A DNA stretch of 50,777 nucleotides from positions 1 through 50,777 of the forward strand of contig CABZOI010000006.1 in the NCBI GenBank assembly GCA_902527245.1. Direction: 5' to 3'. The position numbers and the translations under genes were made by a program. The stretch is from an uncultured SAR92 cluster bacterium (GTDB taxonomy: Bacteria > Pseudomonadota > Gammaproteobacteria > Pseudomonadales > Porticoccaceae). The number at the start of each line of letters is the position of its first letter. Position 1 is the stretch's first letter. Positions 37,110-43,583 of this stretch are shown here, piece by piece. The notes below the pieces were generated by a model. The model made no database searches. It was not told the origin of the DNA and saw only the letters and a list, made by a program, of their open reading frames with translations.

Positions 37110-38105
37110 TTGAATATTTCAGGTATCGACTACACAGGGCTTTTTGATTGGTTAAAAAAAGAAGATCTAAAAAGTTGGTCTGGTGTTTTATCAAAAAGTT
37201 TACCTCTAAATTTAAATGTCTCTCGATGGGGCGACCTTCCCTTTTGGCAATCTTCGCTTGATGAGCTACCAACAATTAAAGGAACAAAATATAACGTAGA
37301 CTCGACAGTATCAATTAATTGCAACAAAAATATAACAACCTCAGAAATTGAAAAAATAGAATCTTGTTTAATGAATCTTCACCCCTGGAGAAAGGGGCCA
37401 TTCTCATTATTTAATATTCAAATAGATAGCGAGTGGAGATCAAATTTAAAATGGCATCGATTATCAAAGCATATTTCTTCACTAAAAGATAAAACTGTCT
37501 TGGATGTTGGATGTGGAAATGGATACTACCTTCATCATATGTTTAAAAGTGGAGCAAAAAGAGTACTCGGAATAGATCCATCAGTTAAATTCGTTTATCA
37601 ATTCTATGCAATAAAAAAATATATTGAAGGCAACATACCAATCGATATTATCCCCTTAAAAGATGATGATCTACCCAACAATACAGATATTTTTGAAACA
37701 GTATTTTCTATGGGTGTCTTATCCCACAGAAAATCACCAATAAAACATCTCAAAAATCTAAAAAAAATGATAAAGCCAAGTGGACAATTGGTATTAGAGA
37801 CTTTGGTTATCAATGATGTCGGTTCAAAAGCTCTTGAGCCAAATGGGCGGTATGCAAAAATGCGCAATGTTTGGAAAATACCTACACCAAACCTCTTAAA
37901 TGAATGGTTACATGACTCTGGTTTCATAAATCTGAAAACAATAGATATCAGTCCTACTACTATAAATGAGCAACGTACAACCGATTGGATGAAATTTGAA
38001 TCGCTTGCGGACTTCCTAGATCCGAATGATCGTACGAAAACAATCGAAGGCTATCCTGCTCCAACTCGAATCATTATTACTGCTAATTCAAATCGACATT
38101 TATAA
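37110..38105 (+). CDS. cmoB: tRNA U34 carboxymethyltransferase CmoB
   Basis: CmoB transfers the carboxymethyl group from carboxy-SAM to 5-hydroxyuridine at tRNA position 34. The 331-residue protein has MNLHPWRKGPFSLFNIQIDSEWRSNLKW (split in two parts, family-specific), the cofactor motif LDVGCGNGYY at 131-140, and FSMGVLSHRKSP, all in E. coli CmoB order (323 residues). The start is a TTG at 37110 with GAG about nine bases upstream; no in-frame ATG gives the full N-terminus. It converges on ald with a four-base gap. It is separated from cmoA by slyX and an aldehyde dehydrogenase on the other strand. Confidence 0.95.
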   Translation: MNISGIDYTGLFDWLKKEDLKSWSGVLSKSLPLNLNVSRWGDLPFWQSSLDELPTIKGTKYNVDSTVSINCNKNITTSEIEKIESCLMNLHPWRKGPFSLFNIQIDSEWRSNLKWHRLSKHISSLKDKTVLDVGCGNGYYLHHMFKSGAKRVLGIDPSVKFVYQFYAIKKYIEGNIPIDIIPLKDDDLPNNTDIFETVFSMGVLSHRKSPIKHLKNLKKMIKPSGQLVLETLVINDVGSKALEPNGRYAKMRNVWKIPTPNLLNEWLHDSGFINLKTIDISPTTINEQRTTDWMKFESLADFLDPNDRTKTIEGYPAPTRIIITANSNRHL

Positions 38106-38109
38106 TTAG

Positions 38110-39225
38110 CTAAATTTTTAAGGCCTCTAACGGTGGTATATATTCATGATTCAATGCATCCGCAACCGCTTTATGAGTCACTGTACCCTTATGCACATTC
38201 AATCCATTTTGTAGATTCTGATTTATAACCAATGATTCAATAGGATTGTTTGCAAGTTTAATTACATAAGGCAGGGTTGCATTATTGAGTGCAATTGTCG
38301 AGGTTCGAGCGACACCGCCAGGCATATTAGCTACACAGTAGTGAATAACATCATCAATCAAATATGTAGGTTTTTCATGCGTTGTTGGTTTTGAAGTTTC
38401 AAAGCATCCTCCTTGATCAATAGCCACATCAACCAAAACAGAACCAAGGTGCATTTTTCCTACAAGCTCTCGTGTGATTAGCTTTGGAGCTTTTGCACCA
38501 GGTATTAGAACTGCACCAATAACCAAATCAGCTTGAGTAACGTAATCTTCAATAGTTTCATCATTAGAGATTATACAGCGTGCTTTCCCCTGATACTTTG
38601 CATCGAGGTATCGCAGCCGCTGAACAGAACGCTCTATGATTGTAACATCTGCGCCCATTCCTACGGCAATGAGTGCAGCGTTATCACCCACAACGCCGCC
38701 ACCAATAACTACCACTCTGGCAGGTGCAACACCAGGAATGCCTCCGAGTAGAACCCCTCTACCTCCTCTTATTTTCTCTAAATGACAAGCGCCCGCTTGA
38801 ACAGACATTCTTCCTGCAACCTCTGACATAGGAGCTAAAAGTGGCAAACCTCCTGTTTCATCCGTTACCGTCTCGTACGCAATACATGTTGACCCAGAAC
38901 GAATTAATAGTTCAGCTTGTTTTGGATCTGGGGCTAAATGAAGGTAAGTGAAAAGAATCTGTCCTTCATTAAGCATTTTGCACTCTAGAGGCTGAGGTTC
39001 TTTTACTTTAACGATCATTTTAGCATTAGAAAAAATGTCTGATGCAGAATTTACGATAGAAGCTCCAACCTTCAAATACTGCTCATTCGTAAAATCAATC
39101 GCTTTCCCAGCGTCCTTTTGAACAATGACCTCGTGACCATTTTTGATCAGATCTCTGACTGAGGAGGGAGTAAGGCCGACTCGATATTCATGATTTTTGA
39201 TCTCTTTGGGTACACCCACCAACAT
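38110..39225 (-). CDS. ald: Alanine dehydrogenase
   Basis: Ald interconverts L-alanine and pyruvate with NAD and ammonia. The 371-residue protein has the opening [17 protein letters not shown]. The catalytic residues K75 and H96 fall exactly at the positions known for the family. The NAD-binding fold carries [22 protein letters not shown], and [13 protein letters not shown] holds the conserved Asp. Length is normal. A leucine-responsive-type regulator is divergent across a 150-base AT-rich spacer, so control by that regulator is likely. With Lrp control it would act in alanine catabolism or nitrogen balance. Confidence 0.96.
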   Translation of the reverse strand: MLVGVPKEIKNHEYRVGLTPSSVRDLIKNGHEVIVQKDAGKAIDFTNEQYLKVGASIVNSASDIFSNAKMIVKVKEPQPLECKMLNEGQILFTYLHLAPDPKQAELLIRSGSTCIAYETVTDETGGLPLLAPMSEVAGRMSVQAGACHLEKIRGGRGVLLGGIPGVAPARVVVIGGGVVGDNAALIAVGMGADVTIIERSVQRLRYLDAKYQGKARCIISNDETIEDYVTQADLVIGAVLIPGAKAPKLITRELVGKMHLGSVLVDVAIDQGGCFETSKPTTHEKPTYLIDDVIHYCVANMPGGVARTSTIALNNATLPYVIKLANNPIESLVINQNLQNGLNVHKGTVTHKAVADALNHEYIPPLEALKI

Positions 39226-39262
39226 AATTCTATCCCCTTATAGTTATAATTATTTAACTAAT

Positions 39263-39285
39263 ATTCTATATATTCTCAGTAGAAT
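39263..39285. promoter_or_regulatory. Phased half-sites in the ald-lrp divergent spacer
   Basis: ATTCT occurs at 39263-39267 and 39272-39276, and its reverse complement AGAAT at 39281-39285, all in steps of nine bases; the last two form an ATTCT-CAGT-AGAAT dyad. The whole spacer is AT-rich and bend-prone. This fits Lrp-family binding, inferred from the layout. Confidence 0.45.
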
Positions 39286-39375
39286 TTATTTATTATTTCT
39301 GAAAAATGGCATAAAATATTATTAAATTTATATTATTTACAATAAATTAAACTAATAAGGTTTAAGGCAAGATAT

Positions 39376-39855
39376 ATGACAGTACCAAAACTTGGAAGAA
39401 TAGATCTTAATATCTTAAGAATATTACAGAAAGATGGTCGAATTAGTTACACAGACCTTGCAAAACAGGTCGGACTCTCAGTAACTCCCTGTATTGAGAG
39501 AGTTAAGAGACTCGAAAGAGAAAACTATATTTTAAATTACGGTGCGAGAGTATGTGCTCAAAAATTAAATCAAAGTTTGGTCGTATTTGTACAAATACGA
39601 CTTAATCATACATCCCAAAAAAATTTCGAGGAATTCAGACGTTCTGTAATGGATTTAGAAAATGTACAAAGCTGTTTTTTAGTATCGGGCAATTATGATT
39701 ACCTACTGAAAGCGAGAGTGGCCGATATGGCTTCCTATAGGGAACTTCTCGGACACAGAATTTTAAAACTACCTGCTGTTCAAGAGTCAACAAGCTATGT
39801 AGTAATGGAAGAATTGAAAGATACAATGGATTTACCAATCTCACTAAAAAGATAA
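39376..39855 (+). CDS. Lrp/AsnC-family transcriptional regulator
   Basis: The 159-residue protein has an N-terminal helix-turn-helix (about residues 8-60) with LGRIDLNILRILQKDGRISYTDLAKQVGLS in two parts and VTPCIERVKRLERE as the recognition helix. The RAM effector domain follows, with NVQSCFLVSGNYDYLLKARVADMASY. It resembles Lrp itself in spacing. It is divergent from ald and probably its activator or repressor, with alanine or leucine as the likely effector. The ATG has AAGG about ten bases upstream. Confidence 0.93.
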   Translation: MTVPKLGRIDLNILRILQKDGRISYTDLAKQVGLSVTPCIERVKRLERENYILNYGARVCAQKLNQSLVVFVQIRLNHTSQKNFEEFRRSVMDLENVQSCFLVSGNYDYLLKARVADMASYRELLGHRILKLPAVQESTSYVVMEELKDTMDLPISLKR

Positions 39856-39910
39856 ACAAAATAACACGGTAATCAGCCAAAAATAAGAGGCCTATCAGTA
39901 AGCATCATTA

Positions 39911-39940
39911 TTGACTAGACACTGACCGGTGCCATATAGT
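39911..39940 (+). promoter_or_regulatory. Sigma-70 promoter of tRNA-Arg
   Basis: A -35 box TTGACT (39911-39916) and a -10 box TATAGT (39935-39940) are separated by 18 bases, about 22 bases upstream of the tRNA. The T-C-T-G-C-C after the -10 box resembles a stable-RNA discriminator. Confidence 0.7.
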
Positions 39941-39961
39941 TCTGCCTTACTTGAATAAAAC

Positions 39962-40038
39962 GCACTCGTAGCTCAGCTGGATAGAGTACTCGGCTACGAA
40001 CCGAGCGGTCGCAGGTTCGAATCCTGCCGAGTGCGCCA
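39962..40038 (+). tRNA. tRNA-Arg (ACG anticodon)
   Basis: A complete 77-base cloverleaf is visible. The acceptor stem GCACTCG pairs with CGAGTGC; the anticodon stem CTCGG/CCGAG encloses loop CTACGAA with anticodon ACG at 39996-39998; the T arm carries GGTTCGAATCC; and CCA is encoded. Adenosine 34 would be deaminated to inosine by TadA to read CGU, CGC and CGA. A DUF805 gene starts 12 bases after the CCA. Confidence 0.97.
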
Positions 40039-40050
40039 TATGGTGGCTAA

Positions 40051-40425
40051 ATGAACATGCCTCAAGCGGTATCGACCGTTTTAATAAAAAAATACGCAAC
40101 TTTTAATGGCAGAGCTGGGCTATCTGAATATTGGTGGTTCATCCTCTTCTTAACTCTCAGCAATTTAGTTTTCAGTGGCCTTGATAGTTATTTGGGCACA
40201 ACTGCTGGATTCATGTATCAGGGAAATATAGAAATTAAAACATCACTATTTAATGGCATTTTCAGCCTACTCACTTTCATACCTAGTATCGCAGTAGCCG
40301 CCAGAAGACTTCATGATGTAAATAAAAGTGGTTGGTGGCAATTATTAATGCTAACGATAATTGGAATTTTTCCTTTGGTCTATTGGTTACTGAAAAAGCC
40401 TGTTGACGAAGGTAACCGATTTTAA
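40051..40425 (+). CDS. DUF805 inner-membrane protein
   Basis: The 124-residue protein has the DUF805 pattern: FNGRAGLSEYWWFILFLTL at about 14-32, further membrane segments, and the conserved AVAARRLHDVNKSGWWQLLML at about 85-105, followed by IFPLVYWLL and a G-N-RF end. DUF805 proteins are small membrane proteins with unknown function. The ATG has GGTGG about seven bases upstream, directly after the tRNA 3' end. The gene may be read through from the tRNA promoter, as no terminator lies between. Confidence 0.88.
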   Translation: MNMPQAVSTVLIKKYATFNGRAGLSEYWWFILFLTLSNLVFSGLDSYLGTTAGFMYQGNIEIKTSLFNGIFSLLTFIPSIAVAARRLHDVNKSGWWQLLMLTIIGIFPLVYWLLKKPVDEGNRF

Positions 40426-40439
40426 ACTAAAAGCTTCAA

Positions 40440-40498
40440 TGTGGAGTTAAATCAACTCCCAGGAGCACATGATTTACTTAATTTCCTCTAACTCCACA
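40440..40498. other. Structured spacer with nested, competing inverted repeats
   Basis: TGTGGAGTTA (40440-40449) and TAACTCCACA (40489-40498) are perfect inverted ten-base arms. The left arm also pairs locally: GAGTT (40445-40449) with AACTC (40455-40459). The two pairings are mutually exclusive. The block lies in the 205-base gap between DUF805 and the EAL gene, apart from which I see nothing coding in that gap. No T-run follows on the plus strand, so it is not a standard terminator. Confidence 0.5.
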
Positions 40499-40630
40499 AG
40501 TTTCTTTACCGACTTATTAAAAAGCCTTATATTGTCTAGATACGGGGTTTTTTCTAAAATAATTTTTGTTAATGAGTTTGTTGAGCCAGTTGATGAGCAG
40601 ATTAAGCAAAGTAAACTTTCTGGGTAAAGT

Positions 40631-41725
40631 ATGAAATCTGATAAAGAGCTACAATATCTCACAAAATCACTATTGCATCACCCAAGTCCTTACATAATTT
40701 ATGAACTCGATGGTTCTATTGCATGGGCAAACTTAGCAGCTAATTATATTTTTAATTTATCGAGTTTAGAGGAAATCTCTGTTGTTAAAATCGACGATCA
40801 AGTTAAAGACAATTTCGGCGATCCAGAATCCATTGCTCTTTACTATGATACCCCTGTTGAAATCTCTTTAAGAAGAATAAATTTTTTAATGCGAACTCGA
40901 GTCCATATGATTCCCGTTGATACCTCAGATGGGATAATGCTTATTGAGCTTTTGTGTTCATCCAGAGAGGGTCTTTATGCATTAAGGAAAACTATTGACT
41001 GCATAGAAAATAATAGAATTGAATTGGCCTATCAAAAACAGGTCAATCTTATAACTAATGAGATCACAGGAGTCGAAGCTTTATTAAGGCTTCAGGATGG
41101 CGATGGTGGCTACTTGCGCAATGATCAAATTATTCCGCAAATTGAGGGAGAAAGTCTTTTTTCACTCGTAGTTCTAGAGTCTCTAGCTCAGTTAGCAAAA
41201 TTTTTAGCAGTCAAAGACAAAATAGGTTTTAAAGATGCAACCTTATATTTAAATGTCTCTGCTCATACAATTATGCATCCACAGTTTTGTTCAATCTTTA
41301 CAGATTTTGTTGATCAGCATAATTTAAAAGATAATCAGTTTGGCCTCGAGGTTACTGAAACTGCCGAATTAGCAGATCTTGCAGTTGCTCGTGAATCATT
41401 GGAATTATTAAAATCTAAAGGTATCAAAATAGCTTTGGATGATTTTGGTGCAGGCTATGCGTCATTAAAATATGTAAGAGAGTTACCTATCGACGTGGTT
41501 AAATTGGATAAACAGTTCACTTTTAATGTTTCAGACCCTACAACAGCTAGATTGATTAGTTTTGTTTCAGAATTGTGTAAAGATCTTAATTTAGAGATGA
41601 TAGGTGAGGGTATTGAAACTGAAGAAGAAAAAAATATGATGATCGATCTGGGTTGTAAAACAGGTCAGGGATACTTAATGCATCGACCAGATTTTTTGGA
41701 GTCATTTAAAACAAAGGAACTATAA
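40631..41725 (+). CDS. PAS-like/EAL c-di-GMP phosphodiesterase
   Basis: The 364-residue protein has an N-terminal PAS-like segment (about 10-110) with HPSPYIIYELDGSIAWAN and a C-terminal EAL domain (about 120-360). The catalytic elements appear complete: EAL at 149-151, N208 in LNVS, E243 in EVTE, DDFG at 270-273, K291 in VVKLDK and GEGIETEEE, followed by GQGY. It is therefore expected to hydrolyse c-di-GMP to pGpG in the cytoplasm. No membrane segment is present. The next gene, with a GGDEF domain, starts two bases after its stop, so synthesis and breakdown are in one operon. Confidence 0.9.
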   Translation: MKSDKELQYLTKSLLHHPSPYIIYELDGSIAWANLAANYIFNLSSLEEISVVKIDDQVKDNFGDPESIALYYDTPVEISLRRINFLMRTRVHMIPVDTSDGIMLIELLCSSREGLYALRKTIDCIENNRIELAYQKQVNLITNEITGVEALLRLQDGDGGYLRNDQIIPQIEGESLFSLVVLESLAQLAKFLAVKDKIGFKDATLYLNVSAHTIMHPQFCSIFTDFVDQHNLKDNQFGLEVTETAELADLAVARESLELLKSKGIKIALDDFGAGYASLKYVRELPIDVVKLDKQFTFNVSDPTTARLISFVSELCKDLNLEMIGEGIETEEEKNMMIDLGCKTGQGYLMHRPDFLESFKTKEL

Positions 41726-41727
41726 AA

Positions 41728-43212
41728 TTGGACAAGCTTACACCAAAGCAGACATCAAAAGGCGCTGAAGAGATTGTTCTAACTCAGATAAAACAGGATT
41801 TTATAACACCTGCTAATGCAATTTTTGACTATGTTGATATGGCTGAAAAAGCACTTATTGATGCGCAGCTTGAATCAACTGATGAAATAGAGCAAATCAA
41901 GTCCTCATGCTCAAAATTAATCGATCAATATGATGTAGCCTTTGTTCAAAATACGGGAGTAAACGCAGATTCATCGAAAAAATCTCCAGAGGAATACTCT
42001 GAGTTACGGCATAACTTACGAACCCCTTTAAATGCAATTATTGGGTACAGTGAAATATTGATGGAGGATTATGAAGACGATTTAGATGAAGGTACTTTGG
42101 AAGATTTTCAGCAAATCATTAATCTTGCACGCGAAACCGAAACCGCCATAGAAAAATTTGTGGATTTTATTAGAGGTGAGGCTGTTGATATTGAAGATGA
42201 CAATAGCTCAAATCAACTTCAATCCGCTGAATCTCTCTTTAAATCACTTGGTGAGATAGATTACTCGATTTCACTCAACGATGAAATTAAGGGATCTGAT
42301 ATATTAATAGTTGATGACAATGTAACTAACTGTGAAGTTCTTCAGAGACGTCTCTCAATGCAAGGACTTTCATGCAGAACGGCATTTGACGGAACTTCTG
42401 CAATTACTGAAGTATTTAACAAAACTCCTGATCTGATTTTATTGGATGTAATTTTGCCTGACATTAATGGCTTAGAGTTATTAAAAACCTTCAGAAAGGA
42501 GCACAATTCGGAATCATTACCAGTAATAATGGTTTCCGCTTTTAATGATGTCGATAGTATTTCTAAATGCATTCAATTAGGTGCCCAAGATTATTTACCA
42601 AAACCAATTAACGGAACTATTTTACTAGCTAAACTTGTCGCAGCGTTAGAGAGAAAATTTTTACGAGAGCGTGAAAAAGAGCTTGTTAACGAATTACATA
42701 TTCAAGCAACAACCGATCAGCTTACAGGGATTTACAATAGGAGAGTCATTTTTGAAGCATTAGATGACGCAATGGAAAATTCAAAAAAATCTAAGGATCG
42801 CGAATTTACCACTATTATGTTTGACATAGATTTTTTTAAACAGGTTAATGATAATTACGGGCATGCTGGGGGTGATGCGGTCTTAATATCATTTGCTCAA
42901 TTGTTACAAAAGGAAATTTCATCACCTAATATTGTTGGTAGAGTAGGCGGTGAAGAGTTTTTAGCAATTCTTTATCTTAGCCCTGATGAAGCCAAAGAGT
43001 TTTGTGTTAAATTAATCTATAAAATTAACCACAATTTTGTAGATTTTGAAGGTACTAAAATCAAAATTAGTTCAAGTGGTGGGGTTGCATTTTCAACTGA
43101 GACAAAAACTTCAGCTGATTTGATAAATAAAGCGGATGAAAGGCTTTATGAAGCTAAAAAAAATGGTCGGAATAGATTTACATTACGCGATAGCGAACTA
43201 TTAGGAGAATAG
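41728..43212 (+). CDS. HisKA-REC-GGDEF diguanylate cyclase without kinase ATPase domain
   Basis: The 494-residue protein begins with a helical segment resembling a degenerate HisKA unit (FITPANAIFDY at about 25-35), followed by a second HisKA-like unit with a His at 95 in RHNLRTPLNAIIGYSEIL. No HATPase domain follows. A receiver domain (about 190-310) has D196/D197, phospho-acceptor D240 in LLDVILPD and K292. The GGDEF domain (about 325-490) has the active site GGEEF at 407-411 and DIDFFKQVND; no RxxD inhibitory site is seen upstream. It should make c-di-GMP under phosphorylation control. It uses a TTG start with AAGGA nearby, and sits in an operon between the EAL gene and a lone receiver. 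Confidence 0.9.
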   Translation: MDKLTPKQTSKGAEEIVLTQIKQDFITPANAIFDYVDMAEKALIDAQLESTDEIEQIKSSCSKLIDQYDVAFVQNTGVNADSSKKSPEEYSELRHNLRTPLNAIIGYSEILMEDYEDDLDEGTLEDFQQIINLARETETAIEKFVDFIRGEAVDIEDDNSSNQLQSAESLFKSLGEIDYSISLNDEIKGSDILIVDDNVTNCEVLQRRLSMQGLSCRTAFDGTSAITEVFNKTPDLILLDVILPDINGLELLKTFRKEHNSESLPVIMVSAFNDVDSISKCIQLGAQDYLPKPINGTILLAKLVAALERKFLREREKELVNELHIQATTDQLTGIYNRRVIFEALDDAMENSKKSKDREFTTIMFDIDFFKQVNDNYGHAGGDAVLISFAQLLQKEISSPNIVGRVGGEEFLAILYLSPDEAKEFCVKLIYKINHNFVDFEGTKIKISSSGGVAFSTETKTSADLINKADERLYEAKKNGRNRFTLRDSELLGE

Positions 43213-43217
43213 TAACA

Positions 43218-43580
43218 ATGGCGAAATTACTATACATTGAAGATAATGAGATGAACCGTGATATGTTGTCAAGGAGACTCTCAAGAAGAGGTTATGAAAT
43301 CATCATGGCATTCGACGGTCAAGCTGGTCTTGAAATGATGAGAAGTGAGTCCCCTGACCTAGTTTTGATGGATATGGGACTTCCTGTTCTAGATGGCTGG
43401 GAGGCAACAATTCAAGCCAAAGCAGATGACTCAATTAGCTCAATTCCAATAATTGCTTTGACTGCTCATGCTTTAGAGTCAGACAAGCAGAAAGCTCTGG
43501 AGTGCGGAGCTGACGATTTCGACACAAAACCAGTTGACTTTAAAAGATTGCTTGAAAAAATTGAGGCTCTGGTTGGCTGA
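43218..43580 (+). CDS. Stand-alone CheY-like receiver domain protein
   Basis: The 120-residue protein is a receiver domain only: acidic E8/D9 in YIEDNEMN, phospho-acceptor D52 in VLMDMGLP, T-A-H-A at the conserved Thr position and K108 in DTKPVDF. The EDNEMN start and the MDMGLPVLDGWEA form match the lone receivers usually phosphorylated by hybrid kinases. It starts five bases after the GGDEF gene. Its stop is three bases from the stop of the convergent hybrid kinase, a likely phospho-donor. Confidence 0.92.
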   Translation: MAKLLYIEDNEMNRDMLSRRLSRRGYEIIMAFDGQAGLEMMRSESPDLVLMDMGLPVLDGWEATIQAKADDSISSIPIIALTAHALESDKQKALECGADDFDTKPVDFKRLLEKIEALVG

Positions 43581-43583
43581 TTA

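Noticed and set aside
40474-40662. Minus-strand open frame in the DUF805-EAL spacer
   Set aside because: It overlaps the inverted-repeat block and the EAL start, has no ribosome site and no recognisable motif.
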